Positions 42,091 through 51,179 are shown, counted from the first letter of the stretch. The stretch is 64,000 nt of DNA from Nocardia jiangxiensis NBRC 101359 (GCF_000308615.1 NZ_BAGB01000040.1:186001-250000), one strand, 5' to 3'. The notes: generated from the sequence alone by a model not told the origin. Made by a program: numbers and translations.

Positions 42091-43284
42091 ATGACATCCC
42101 AGGCCGCTCCCCCGCCCCTGCACGACCTCACCGTGGTGAGCCTGGAGCAGGCCGTGGCCGCCCCGTTCGCCACCCGCCAGCTCGCCGACCTCGGCGCTCG
42201 CGTGATCAAGGTCGAGCGCCCGGGGTCCGGTGACTTCGCCCGCGGCTACGACGAAGCGGTGCACGGGAACTCCAGCTACTTCGTCTGGCTCAACCGCGGC
42301 AAGGAGTCGATCACCCTCGACGTCAAATCCCCGGATGGGCGCGCGGTGCTGGGCGAGTTGCTCGACCGCGCGGACGTCCTGGTGCAGAACCTCGGCCCCG
42401 GCGCGGCGGAACGGCTCGGCGTGGACGCGGCGTCGCTCGCGCGGAGCCACCCCCGGGTCATCCCGTGCACGGTGTCCGGCTGGGGCACCAGCGGTCCCTG
42501 GGCGGACCGCAAGGCCTACGACCTGCTCGTGCAGTGCGAGACCGGGCTGCTCTCGATCACCGGGACCCGGGACGAGATGGCCAAGGCCGGGATCTCGGTG
42601 GCCGACATCGCCGCCGGTATGTACGCGTACTCCGGCATCCTCACCGCCCTGCTACGTCGAGCCACGACCGGGCTGGTGTCCGCGGTGGAGGTCTCGCTGT
42701 TCGAGGCGCTCGCCGAATGGATGGGCGCGCCCGCGTACTACACCCGCTACGGCGGTCGGCAGCCCGCCCGCGTCGGCGCCCAGCACGCCACCATCGCCCC
42801 GTACGGCCCCTATGACACCGCGGACGGCAGCCTGCTGCTGGCCGTGCAGAACGACCGCGAGTGGCACGCACTGTGCACGGTCGTGCTCGGCGATCCCGCC
42901 GTCGCTACCGATCCCCGCTTCGCCTCGAATTCGGCACGCGTGGCCCATCGCGCGGAACTGAACGAACTGATCGGCCGCACACTGAAGACAGTGACGACCG
43001 CGGCCGCCGCGACTCTGCTCGACGAGGCCGGTGTGGCCAACGCCGGCCTCAACCGGATCGAGGAGTTCCTCGACCACCCGGTGCTCGCCGAACGCGAGCG
43101 GTGGCACGAGGTCGCCGTACCCGGTGGCGTCGTCGCCGCCCTGCGACCTCCGGCCGACCTCGCCGGCGTCGAGCCGGTGATGGGCGCGGTCCCCGCACTG
43201 GGCGAGCACACCGACGCCATCCTGCGCGAACTCGGCCGCTCCGCCGCCGACGTCGCCGACCTGCACGACCGCGCCGTCATCTGA
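42091..43284 (+). CDS. ict: CaiB/BaiF CoA-transferase, itaconate CoA-transferase-like
   Basis: Class III CoA-transferase of 397 residues. VVSLEQAVAAPFATRQLADL and GARVIKVERPGSGDFARGYD form the CoA-binding N-terminus. NRGKESITLDVKSPDGR follows, and the catalytic Asp is expected in KAYDLLVQCETGL near 150. It would move CoA from succinyl-CoA or acetyl-CoA to the substrate acid. It starts 14 bases after the hydratase. Full length and intact. Substrate assigned only by operon context. Confidence 0.82.
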   Translation: MTSQAAPPPLHDLTVVSLEQAVAAPFATRQLADLGARVIKVERPGSGDFARGYDEAVHGNSSYFVWLNRGKESITLDVKSPDGRAVLGELLDRADVLVQNLGPGAAERLGVDAASLARSHPRVIPCTVSGWGTSGPWADRKAYDLLVQCETGLLSITGTRDEMAKAGISVADIAAGMYAYSGILTALLRRATTGLVSAVEVSLFEALAEWMGAPAYYTRYGGRQPARVGAQHATIAPYGPYDTADGSLLLAVQNDREWHALCTVVLGDPAVATDPRFASNSARVAHRAELNELIGRTLKTVTTAAAATLLDEAGVANAGLNRIEEFLDHPVLAERERWHEVAVPGGVVAALRPPADLAGVEPVMGAVPALGEHTDAILRELGRSAADVADLHDRAVI

Positions 43285-43314
43285 ACTTCCCGACCCTTTC
43301 GAAAGGACCCCACC

Positions 43315-44469
43315 ATGAGCACGCTGAGCAGCGAGGAACGGTACGTCGTCGATACCGTGCGAGAGTTCGTCGATCGCGAGGTGAAACCCGTTGTCCAGCA
43401 ACTGGAGCACGCCAACGAGTACCCCGAGAAGATCATCGAGCAGATGAAGGCGCTCGGCATCTACGGCCTCGCGATCCCGGAACCGTGGGGCGAGGCGCCG
43501 GTCTCCATGCCCTGCTACGCACTGGTCACCGCCGAGCTGGCCCGAGGCTGGATGTCGCTGGCCGGGGCGATGGGCGGGCACACCGTCGTGGCGAAACTGC
43601 TGCTGGCGTTCGGCACTCAGGAGCAGAAGGACAGGTACCTGCCGCGGATGGCGACCGGCGAGCTGCGTGCGACCATGGCGCTCACCGAACCCGGCGGCGG
43701 GTCGGACCTGCAGGCGATGTCCACCCACGCCCGCCTCGACGCGGACTCCTACGTGATCAACGGGACCAAGACCTGGATCTCCAATGCGCGCCGCTCCGGG
43801 CTGATCGCCCTGCTGTGCAAGACCGACCCGAAAGCCGAACCCCGCCACAAGGGCGTCTCGGTGCTGCTCGTGGAGCACGGACCGGGCCTGACGGTGTCCA
43901 AAGACCTGTCCAAGCTCGGGTACAAGGGTGTGGAGACGTGCGAGCTGGTCTTCGACGACATGCGCGTGCCCGCCTCCTCGGTGCTGGGCGGCGTCGAGGG
44001 CAAGGGGTTCGCACAAATGATGAAAGGGCTGGAGACCGGCCGCATCCAGGTCGCCTCCCGGGCCCTGGGCGTCGGGCAGGCGGCATTCGACGATGCCTTG
44101 CGTTACGCCCAGGAGCGCGAATCGTTCGGCAAGCCGATCTGGCAGCACCAGTCCATCGGAAACTACCTGGCGGACATGGCCACCAAACTGACCGCGGCGC
44201 GCCAGCTGATCCTGTTCGCAGCGGAGAAGTTCGACGCCGGTGAGCGATGCGATATGGAGGCCGGGATGGCGAAGCTGTTCGCCTCCGAAACCGCGATGGA
44301 GATCGCGCTGAACGCGGTTCGGATCCACGGCGGCTACGGCTATTCCACCGAGTTCGACGTCGAGCGTTACTTCCGCGATGCCCCGCTGATGATCGTCGGC
44401 GAAGGCACCAACGAGATCCAGCGCAACGTGATCGCCGCGCAGCTGGTCAAGCGCGGCGGGCTCGACTGA
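43315..44469 (+). CDS. Acyl-CoA dehydrogenase
   Basis: FAD-dependent dehydrogenase of 384 residues. ALTEPGGGSDLQAMSTHARL near 122 and ISNARRSGLIALLCKTD near 154 bind FAD. HGGYGYSTEFDVERYFRDAP is the C-terminal FAD/dimer segment, followed by IVGEGTNEIQRNVIA. The usual catalytic Glu near 363 lies in the EGTNEIQ stretch. It would introduce or remove an alpha-beta double bond in a CoA ester. An acyl-CoA dehydrogenase is also present in the Pseudomonas aeruginosa itaconate cluster, where its exact job is unclear. GAAAGGA before the ATG. Confidence 0.9.
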   Translation: MSTLSSEERYVVDTVREFVDREVKPVVQQLEHANEYPEKIIEQMKALGIYGLAIPEPWGEAPVSMPCYALVTAELARGWMSLAGAMGGHTVVAKLLLAFGTQEQKDRYLPRMATGELRATMALTEPGGGSDLQAMSTHARLDADSYVINGTKTWISNARRSGLIALLCKTDPKAEPRHKGVSVLLVEHGPGLTVSKDLSKLGYKGVETCELVFDDMRVPASSVLGGVEGKGFAQMMKGLETGRIQVASRALGVGQAAFDDALRYAQERESFGKPIWQHQSIGNYLADMATKLTAARQLILFAAEKFDAGERCDMEAGMAKLFASETAMEIALNAVRIHGGYGYSTEFDVERYFRDAPLMIVGEGTNEIQRNVIAAQLVKRGGLD

Positions 44470-45278
44470 TGCCCGCAGACGTGCGCGGTCCGGCACTGCT
44501 GTTCTGCCCCGGTGACCGGCCGGACCGGTTCGACAAGGCGCTCGCCGCGGCGGACTCGGTGATCCTCGACCTCGAGGACGCCGTCGGTCCGCAGCACAAG
44601 GACATCGCTCGCAAGCACGTGGTCGAGGCGCTGGGACGTCTCGACCACGAGGCCGTGCTGGTCCGGGTCAACGCTCTCGAAACCGCCTGGCACGCCGATG
44701 ATCTCGCGGCGCTGGCCCCGTTCCGGGACGTCGTGGTGATGCTCCCGATGGCCGCCTCCGCGGCGGCGGTCGAGTCGATCGCGCACCCGGTCGTCGCGTT
44801 GTGTGAAACCGCCCGCGGGATTCTCCGCGCCCCCGAAATCGCTGCCTCGCACAACTGCGTCGGGATGATGTGGGGCAGTGAGGATCTCGTCGCGAATCTC
44901 GGTGCCGACCGCGGGCGGGCAGCCGACGGCGGTTACCGGCCCGAGGTCCTGCACGCCCGGACCCAGATACTCTATGTCGCCCGCGCGAACGGGGTGACGC
45001 CGATCGATACCGTGCTCGTCGATATCGCCGACCTGGACACCCTCGCCGCGGACAGCGCCGCCGCGGCCGCCTCCGGCTATACGGCCAAGGCCTGCATTCA
45101 CCCGACGCAGGTCGCGGTCGTGCGGTCCGCGTTCCGCCCCTCGGATGGCGAGATCCGCTGGGCGCGAGACGTTCTCGCCGAGGCCGATGCGCACAGCGGG
45201 GTCTTCACCTTCGAAGGCCGCATGGTCGACGCACCCGTACTCGCCCACGCGCGCGGTGTCCTGCGGCGAATTCGGTAG
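44469..45278 (+). CDS. ccl: CitE-like HpcH/HpaI lyase, (S)-citramalyl-CoA lyase-like
   Basis: Lyase of 269 residues of the CitE family. LLFCPGDRPDRFDKALAAAD at the N-terminus binds CoA, ILDLEDAVGPQHKD holds the acidic metal ligands, and VALCETARGI (Glu ligand) and MMWGSEDLVANLG follow. CIHPTQVAVVRSAF near the end is the family's mobile cap. It would cleave a 3-hydroxy- or citramalyl-CoA ester to acetyl-CoA and pyruvate. Its ATG overlaps the TGA of the acyl-CoA dehydrogenase gene (TGATG), showing translational coupling. The citramalyl-CoA assignment follows from the operon. Confidence 0.8.
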   Translation: MPADVRGPALLFCPGDRPDRFDKALAAADSVILDLEDAVGPQHKDIARKHVVEALGRLDHEAVLVRVNALETAWHADDLAALAPFRDVVVMLPMAASAAAVESIAHPVVALCETARGILRAPEIAASHNCVGMMWGSEDLVANLGADRGRAADGGYRPEVLHARTQILYVARANGVTPIDTVLVDIADLDTLAADSAAAAASGYTAKACIHPTQVAVVRSAFRPSDGEIRWARDVLAEADAHSGVFTFEGRMVDAPVLAHARGVLRRIR

Positions 45279-45412
45279 TGCCACAACGCCCGCACCCGCC
45301 GAATCGCCGACACGATCGATCGCCTCGGACACGCCGTCGTGGCGCAGATTTCCGGAAGTTCGGCGCGGTGCTATCGGGCCCCGTGTGGCGCCAGCCCGCG
45401 AGCAGATGTCTG

Positions 45413-45892
45413 TCATCGGCCGTCGTTCAGGTGTTCTCGATCGAGCAGGGAACTGATGTGGCGGTGCAGACCTCGGACGCTTTCGGCGCTGGCTTCGGCG
45501 ATGAGGGCGCGTTGCTCGGGGGTGTACGGCGCGTCGGGGTGGTAGAGAGTGCGGCGGGTGAATGTCGTTGCGCCTTCGCCGTCCTCGGTGAGCAGGTATT
45601 GCAAACCCGCACCGGCGTCGTTGTCGACGATCAGCGAGGACTTGCCGTATTCCTGGTCGACGACGCGCCAGTAGAGGTCGTGTTCGCTGCCGTCCTCGAG
45701 ACGACCGGCCTCGTAGACGATGTCGCCGACGCGGTACGGACGTTCGGTGACGCCGCCGACGCCGCGGGTGGAGACGTGCCATTCGAGCCAGAAGCGAGCC
45801 TGGGTGACCAGGTCGAAGACGGCGCTGGAGGGGGCGTCGAAGGTGACCGTGTTGCTGTCACCGACGAGCCAGTCGTCGAACTCGGTACTCAT
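45413..45892 (-). CDS. SRPBCC (START/Bet v1-like) domain protein
   Basis: Protein of about 159 residues with the polyketide cyclase/START-like fold. The N-terminal strand TVTFDAPSSAVFDLVTQARF and the ARFWLEWHVSTRGVGGVTER helix are typical. The rest is an antiparallel sheet and a long C-terminal helix (IAEASAESVRGLHRHIS). Function unknown; such proteins bind hydrophobic ligands. The ATG at 45892 has AAAGG upstream. Divergent from an HxlR gene, with two CTCTC-N5-GAGAG repeats between them. Confidence 0.83.
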   Translation of the reverse strand: MSTEFDDWLVGDSNTVTFDAPSSAVFDLVTQARFWLEWHVSTRGVGGVTERPYRVGDIVYEAGRLEDGSEHDLYWRVVDQEYGKSSLIVDNDAGAGLQYLLTEDGEGATTFTRRTLYHPDAPYTPEQRALIAEASAESVRGLHRHISSLLDREHLNDGR

Positions 45893-45919
45893 GTCGTAGC
45901 CTTTCCATCGGAACAATCT

Positions 45920-45954
45920 GCACTCTCATAATGAGAGTGCTCTCGATATGAGAG
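45920..45954. promoter_or_regulatory. CTCTC-N5-GAGAG operator pair for HxlR
   Basis: A perfect 21-bp palindrome GCACTCTCAT-A-ATGAGAGTGC (45920-45940) contains CTCTC-ATAAT-GAGAG. A second CTCTC-GATAT-GAGAG follows at 45940-45954, 17 bp away centre to centre. Both lie in the SRPBCC/HxlR divergent region. Confidence 0.75.
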
Positions 45955-46000
45955 TTGACATGCGGAGGGTGGGTCCTATTCCACGGAAGGGGTACAGGTC

Positions 46001-46405
46001 ATGGGTGACAGACAGCCGGAACGCCGGGTGTCAGCACGCGAAGTGCTCGAGCGGGCGAGCCTGGTGCGAGAGGCCTTCCAGACGATCGCCGACACCTGGT
46101 CGATGTTGATCATGCTCGCCTTGCAGGACGGCGCCCTGCGCTACAACGAACTCAAACGCGCGGTGGGCGGCGTCAGCGAACGCAGGCTGTCGCAGACGCT
46201 CAAACAGCTCGAGCGCGACGGGGTGGTGAACCGGAACCTCGTGCGCGCCATGCCCTCTCACGTCGAATACAGCCTCACCCGGATCGGCGAAGAGTGTGTC
46301 GACTCCCTCGGCCCGCTCCTGTCCACCATCCTGAAGAACGCGCCGGAGGTCGCACTCGCGCGGCGTCGGTACGACGAGCAACACTCGCAGGTCCCCGGAA
46401 ATTAG
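46001..46405 (+). CDS. HxlR family transcriptional regulator
   Basis: Winged-helix regulator of 134 residues. REAFQTIADTWSMLIMLALQ (helices 1-2), LRYNELKRAVGGVSERRLSQ (helices 3-4), TLKQLERDGVVNR and the wing PSHVEYSLTRIGEE are all present. Family members respond to redox or electrophiles and repress divergent genes; here that is the SRPBCC protein. No unusual residue is seen. Confidence 0.92.
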   Translation: MGDRQPERRVSAREVLERASLVREAFQTIADTWSMLIMLALQDGALRYNELKRAVGGVSERRLSQTLKQLERDGVVNRNLVRAMPSHVEYSLTRIGEECVDSLGPLLSTILKNAPEVALARRRYDEQHSQVPGN

Positions 46406-46516
46406 ACAGGAACACGCGCCAGGCTGAGGAAGGTTACTCCGATGACCGAATCCTTCTGGAGCGGAAGGCGAATCGGGTCAGCACCGCGACAGTCCGCCAG
46501 GCGAACAATCGTACGC

Positions 46517-48133
46517 TCACGCCTGTTCGACCTCCTGTGACACCCGCTTCGCAGCCCAGCGGTAGTCCGGCTTGCCGTTGCCCAATCGCCGGATCTCGGT
46601 CACGAACACGAATTCCTTCGGCACCTTGAATCCGGCCAGTTCGAGTTTGCACACCCGACGCAGCGCCGTCGCGGTGAGTTCCGCCTCCGGCTGCGGGCAC
46701 ACCAGGGCCACGACCTCCTGCCCCCAGCGCGCACTGGCCCGCCCCACCACCAGCGCGTCGGCGATTCGCGGATGTGCCCGCAGCACCTCCTCGACCTCCT
46801 CCACGAAAACCTTCTCGCCGCCGGTGTTGATCACCAGCGAGTCGCGGCCCAGGAATCGCAGGCTGCCATCGGCGGCCACGCTCGCGCGGTCACCGGGGAT
46901 GGCCATGCGCTGTCCGTCGATCTCCGGGAAGGTGCGCTCGGTGGCCTCGCGGTCGTCGAAGTAGCCGAGCGGAACCCGACCCGTCCTTGCCGCCCAGCCG
47001 ATCTCACCGTCGCCGGGTTCGAGGAAGCGGCTGCGGTCGTGCGAGACCGCTGTCGCACCCGGTCCCGGATCGAACGTGTCGACCTCGGCGCCGCGACGGC
47101 TGCGCCCGTAGGCCATACCGCCGGTCTCCGAGGCGCCGTATCCCTCCACGACCATCACGTTCGGCAACAGTTCCAGCAGCTCGCGCCGATGCTGCGCATT
47201 GGTCGCCGCTCCCCCGGTCCCGATGACGAACAGCGACGACAGATCGTAACGGCCGCTATGCAATTCGCGCACGAGCGGGCCCGCATACGCGTCGCCGACG
47301 ATCGTCATCAACGCCGCACGCTCACGCTGTGCGACCTCGAGTGCCGTACGGGGATCGAAGGATTCGCGGTCGTCGTACAACACGATCGTCTGCCCGGCCA
47401 GCAGGCCCGCGAACGCGGTCATGATCCCGGCGGCATGCGACAGTGGCGACACCGCGAACCACACCTGCCCGGTCGCGTGCGCGAGTTCGCGCAACGGCGC
47501 GGCGGATTCGTGATCGGCGCCGTTCAGCGACGACACGTACAGATCGCTCTGCCGCCACAGCACCCCCTTGGGACGTCCGGTGGTCCCGCCGGTACACAGC
47601 ATGATCACGTCGTCGGGGCTCGGCGCGACCACCCGCTCGGCACTCCCGAGAGCGATCGCGGTCTCCAATGGCACCGTCCCCTGCGGCGCGGCGGCATCAT
47701 CCCCGTCCTCGATCGAGATCAGCAGCTCCACTCCCTCCGGCGCCGCCTCGGCAACCACCGGCCCGAAGGAACGGTGAAAGACGATGCCGCGCGGCCGGAT
47801 GCAGCTCAGCAGCTCGCGAATCTCACGCGGGGTGTAGTGGTAGTTGATGTTCACCGGGACGACCCGGGCCTGCACGCAGCCGATCAACGTCTCGAGATAC
47901 AGGTCGTTGCGCATGAGCAGCGCAATACGGTCCTGGCCGCACTCCCAGCGGTTCAGCTTCTCGCGCGGCGTATGCGCGCCGAACCCGCACTCGGCCAGGA
48001 AATCGGCGAACCGCCGGGCACGCTGGGCGGATTCACCGAAAGTGCTTCTGCGAGAACCGCAGACGGTCATCGCTCGATCCGGGACCGCCTCGGCTACCGC
48101 GTCGAAGACGGCCCCTATGCTCCATTCGCTCAA
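46517..48133 (-). CDS. Acyl-CoA synthetase (FadD/AMP-binding)
   Basis: Adenylate-forming ligase of about 538 residues. The P-loop-like motif is LCTGGTTGRPKGVLWRQSDL near 176-195, GYGASETGG near 310 is the adenine loop, and SLVINTGGEKVFVEEVEEVL near 427 is the hinge. The catalytic Lys sits in GNGKPDYRW near the C-terminus. It would activate a carboxylic acid to its CoA ester with ATP. The TTG at 48133 is chosen because the protein then starts SEWSIGAVFDAVAEAVPDR, as family members do; a longer frame to 48304 has no support. Last gene of the operon headed by the thiolase. Confidence 0.88.
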   Translation of the reverse strand: MSEWSIGAVFDAVAEAVPDRAMTVCGSRRSTFGESAQRARRFADFLAECGFGAHTPREKLNRWECGQDRIALLMRNDLYLETLIGCVQARVVPVNINYHYTPREIRELLSCIRPRGIVFHRSFGPVVAEAAPEGVELLISIEDGDDAAAPQGTVPLETAIALGSAERVVAPSPDDVIMLCTGGTTGRPKGVLWRQSDLYVSSLNGADHESAAPLRELAHATGQVWFAVSPLSHAAGIMTAFAGLLAGQTIVLYDDRESFDPRTALEVAQRERAALMTIVGDAYAGPLVRELHSGRYDLSSLFVIGTGGAATNAQHRRELLELLPNVMVVEGYGASETGGMAYGRSRRGAEVDTFDPGPGATAVSHDRSRFLEPGDGEIGWAARTGRVPLGYFDDREATERTFPEIDGQRMAIPGDRASVAADGSLRFLGRDSLVINTGGEKVFVEEVEEVLRAHPRIADALVVGRASARWGQEVVALVCPQPEAELTATALRRVCKLELAGFKVPKEFVFVTEIRRLGNGKPDYRWAAKRVSQEVEQA

Positions 48134-48330
48134 CGCCGCCCCGATCTCCCACGGCCGCCACGACGGGCAGACCTGGCCGTTCTCCGATAGATGACGCTGC
48201 TGTATCCCTGTCGGTAACCGCATTGCGAGCGTCGGCTCGAACACTGGCGTCGAACCGGGCGGAGACTGCCGCGCATCGTGGTGGCTCCAGCCCGGGTTCA
48301 CCACGACGCGCTACGCAGTCTCCCTCGTGC

Positions 48331-49101
48331 TCATCGCGGCTGGAACCGCTGTGCTCCGTCGAGCCGCACGACCTCACCGTTGATGTAGGGGTTCTCCAGC
48401 AGGTGCTGAGCCAGGAACGCGAATTCGTCGGGTGCGCCGAGCCGCTTCGGGAACGGCACGGCGGCAGCGAATTTCGCGAGTTTCTCCTCACCGAGGAATT
48501 CCATCAGGGGCGTGCGCATGGTGCCGGGTGCGATGGTGTTGAGCCGGATGCCCACCGAGCTCAGATCCCGGGCGCCCGGCAAGGTCAGCCCGATCACCCC
48601 GCCCTTGGCCGCCGCGTAGGCGGACTGACCGATCTGGCCCTCGTAACCGGCGATCGAGCTGGTCATCACGATCGCGCCGCGTTCACCGTTCGCCTTCGGA
48701 TCCAGTGTCGCGATCCGGGCCGCGGCCACCCGCAACACGTTGAAGGTGCCGCTGAGATACAGCCCGATCGTATCGGTGAAACCCTTGAAGGTGTGCGGGC
48801 TGCCGTCCCGGTTCACCACCCTCTCGAGAACACCGAAGCCGCCGTGCGCGATCACCACGTACCGCAGCACACCCAGCTCGTCGGCCTTGGCCAAGCTGGC
48901 CGCGATGGCGTCCTCGTCGAGTACGTCGGTGTGCGCGTAGGCCACCTTGTTGCCGAGCTCGTCGGCCAGCTCCTTGCCTTTCTCATCGTTGACATCGGCG
49001 ATGAGCACCGCCGCTCCGGCGCCGTGCAGGCGACGCACCGTGGCCGCACCCAATCCGCCGGCGCCACCGGTCACCACTACGACTTCACCTTCGAACGACA
49101 C
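48331..49101 (-). CDS. HSD10-like short-chain dehydrogenase (3-hydroxyacyl-CoA dehydrogenase type)
   Basis: SDR of 256 residues. TGGAGGLGAATVRRL (cofactor loop, residues 11-25), LIADVNDEKG with an Asp that selects NAD, catalytic Ser in MTSSIAGYEGQIG and YAAAKGG (Tyr-x3-Lys) near 165 are seen. NTIAPGTMRTPLMEFLGEEK near 188 is typical of type-10 17beta-hydroxysteroid/3-hydroxyacyl-CoA dehydrogenases. It probably performs the third step of a beta-oxidation round together with the flanking crotonase and thiolase. Confidence 0.9.
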   Translation of the reverse strand: MSFEGEVVVVTGGAGGLGAATVRRLHGAGAAVLIADVNDEKGKELADELGNKVAYAHTDVLDEDAIAASLAKADELGVLRYVVIAHGGFGVLERVVNRDGSPHTFKGFTDTIGLYLSGTFNVLRVAAARIATLDPKANGERGAIVMTSSIAGYEGQIGQSAYAAAKGGVIGLTLPGARDLSSVGIRLNTIAPGTMRTPLMEFLGEEKLAKFAAAVPFPKRLGAPDEFAFLAQHLLENPYINGEVVRLDGAQRFQPR

Positions 49102-49168
49102 AGCGTCTCCTGACTTTCATGATCATTTGTCGGGCAGGGCGGCCGCCACGGCGGCCGAACGAAACCCC

Positions 49169-49930
49169 CTACGTACCGGTCCATTCGGGCTTGCGCTTCT
49201 GCGCGAACGCCGTCGCGCCCTCCTGCGCGTCCTTGGACTGGAAGACCGGGATGACGAGTTCGAGCTGTTTGCGCCACATCTCCTCGGTGGACCAGTCGCT
49301 CGACTTGACCAGGACCTCTTTGGTTTTGGCCACCGCGAGCGGGCCGTTGGCGGTGATCCGCTCGGCCAGCGCCAGCGATTTCTCCAGTGCCGCACCGGGT
49401 TCGGTCAGCTCGTTCACCAGGCCGTAGCCCGCGGCCGCCTCGGCGGTGAAGCTCTCGCCGGTCAGCGCCAGCTCCATCGCCTTCTGGTACGGGATGCGAT
49501 GCTGCAACCGCAGCAATCCACCGCCCGCCGCGACCAGGCCCCGTTTGACCTCGGGGATACCGAATTTCGCGGTCCGCGAGGCCACGATGAGGTCCGTCGC
49601 GAGCACCAGTTCGGTGCCACCGGCCAGGGCGTACCCTTCGACCGCCGCGATGATCGGCTTGACCGGTGGACGTTCGGTGAAACCGAGTCCGCGACCGGGC
49701 ACGATCACCACCTCGCCCGCAGTGAAAGCCTTCAAATCCATTCCCGCGCAGAAATTTCCGCCCGCACCGGTCAGCACGGCGACCGAGAGTTCGGGACTCT
49801 CGTCCAGTTCGTCGATCGCATCGGCCAGCCCCTGGCTGACCGCGGTGTTGATCGCGTTGCGCGCCTCGGGCCGGTTGATCGTGATCACCAGCGTGCGCAC
49901 GCGGCGTTCGCGCAGCACTTCATCGGACAT
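49169..49930 (-). CDS. Enoyl-CoA hydratase/isomerase (crotonase)
   Basis: Crotonase of 253 residues. CoA-binding and oxyanion-hole segments are TINRPEARNAINTAVSQGLA, GGNFCAGMDLKAF near 64-76, and EGYALAGGTELVLATDLIVA near 105. IPEVKRGLVAAGGGL follows, with the position of the first catalytic Glu occupied as in EchA/CaiD types. It starts one base after the thiolase stop, so translation is coupled. Likely hydrates an enoyl-CoA in the pathway of this operon. Confidence 0.9.
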   Translation of the reverse strand: MSDEVLRERRVRTLVITINRPEARNAINTAVSQGLADAIDELDESPELSVAVLTGAGGNFCAGMDLKAFTAGEVVIVPGRGLGFTERPPVKPIIAAVEGYALAGGTELVLATDLIVASRTAKFGIPEVKRGLVAAGGGLLRLQHRIPYQKAMELALTGESFTAEAAAGYGLVNELTEPGAALEKSLALAERITANGPLAVAKTKEVLVKSSDWSTEEMWRKQLELVIPVFQSKDAQEGATAFAQKRKPEWTGT

Positions 49931-49931
49931 C

Positions 49932-51110
49932 TCAGACCTCCACCACGAGTGCGCCACCCTGGCCGCCACCGGCACACATCGCCGCGATGCCGATGCCTCC
50001 GCCGCGACGGCGCAGCTCGTACAGCAGCGTGGTCACCATGCGCGCGCCCGAGGCCGAAATCGGGTGTCCGAGACTGCATCCGCTGCCCGAGAAGTTCACC
50101 AGTTCCTCGTCGATCCCGTGCTCGCGACAGGCCGCGATCGGCACCGAGGCGAATGCCTCGTTGATCTCCCACAGCGCCACGTCCGAGACCTTCAAGCCCG
50201 CGCGGTCGAGGATCTTGCCGATCACCTTCCCCGCCGCCAGGCCGTTGTCCGCCGGGGTCATCGCGGCATTGGCCCAGGCCCGCACGGTACCCATCACCTC
50301 GAGCCCCTCCGCGGCGGCGAAGTCGTCGCCGACCACCGTCACCGCGGCGCCGGCATCGTTGATTCCGCTGCTGTTGCCCGCGGTGATCGAGAAGCCCTCG
50401 ATCTCCGGATGCAGCACCGGCAGTGCGGCCAGCCGCTCCAGAGTCGTTCCGCGCCGGGGGAATTCGTCCACCGCGAAGTCGACCACCGAACCGTCGAGCT
50501 GCTGGACCTTGATCGGCACGATCTCGTCCAGGAATTTACCGGCGTCGATCGCGGCGATGGCGCGCTGATGCGACCGCAGCGCCCAGGCGTCCATCTCCTC
50601 GCGCGAGATCCCGGCCTTCTTCGCGGTGTTCCACCCGACGGTGATCGCCATGTCCAGGGTCGGCGCGTCGGGCGTCTCGGGGTGCGAGGGTGGCATCCAC
50701 GGCTCGACGAACTCCATCTCGGCCTTCCCGGGTACCCGCCACTTCATCAGCGGCGCGGTCGACAGCGACTGCACGCCACCGGCGACGATCACCCGCTCCA
50801 TATCCGAGACGATGTGCGCCGCACCGTTGGCGATCGCGGTGAGACTGCCGGTGCAGTGCCGGTTCACGGCCTGTCCGGGGACGGTCTCCATTCCGCAGGC
50901 CACGGCCGCGTGTCGCGCCAGATCTCCGCCGCCGTAATTCAATTCGGCCAGGATGACGTCGTCGACCACCGTCGGATCGATACCGGCCCGGCGCACGGCC
51001 TCCGGCAGGACGGTAATCGCCAATGTCTCCGCGGGCACATTCGCGAGCCCCCCTTTGAAGGATCGTCCGATCGCGGTCCGGACCGCACTCACGATGACGG
51101 GTTTCGCCAT
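49932..51110 (-). CDS. Thiolase (acetyl-CoA C-acyltransferase)
   Basis: Thiolase of about 392 residues. The nucleophilic Cys is in AVNRHCTGSLTAI near 88. The C-terminal His and Cys are in NFSGSGCSLGHPISASGAR (GHP near 347) and AAMCAGGGQGGALVVEV near 378. All catalytic residues are there, so it is a real degradative or biosynthetic thiolase rather than a lipid-transfer-like one. It heads the operon thiolase-crotonase-SDR-acyl-CoA synthetase and is preceded by one copy of the TACTGT-N7-ACRGTA operator. The ATG at 51110 is preferred to the GTG at 51131. Confidence 0.92.
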   Translation of the reverse strand: MAKPVIVSAVRTAIGRSFKGGLANVPAETLAITVLPEAVRRAGIDPTVVDDVILAELNYGGGDLARHAAVACGMETVPGQAVNRHCTGSLTAIANGAAHIVSDMERVIVAGGVQSLSTAPLMKWRVPGKAEMEFVEPWMPPSHPETPDAPTLDMAITVGWNTAKKAGISREEMDAWALRSHQRAIAAIDAGKFLDEIVPIKVQQLDGSVVDFAVDEFPRRGTTLERLAALPVLHPEIEGFSITAGNSSGINDAGAAVTVVGDDFAAAEGLEVMGTVRAWANAAMTPADNGLAAGKVIGKILDRAGLKVSDVALWEINEAFASVPIAACREHGIDEELVNFSGSGCSLGHPISASGARMVTTLLYELRRRGGGIGIAAMCAGGGQGGALVVEV

Positions 51111-51179
51111 ACCTCTCAACCTCTGCACCACTCGTGCCGCACCACCCGGGCGCGGCGAGCCAACACTGCTAGTACGAAT

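Noticed and set aside
42652..44496. 614-codon minus-strand open frame across the CoA-transferase and acyl-CoA dehydrogenase genes
   Set aside because: Antisense to two well-supported enzymes; no recognisable domain.
46772..48190. 472-codon plus-strand open frame opposite the acyl-CoA synthetase
   Set aside because: Antisense shadow; the minus strand shows all AMP-binding motifs.
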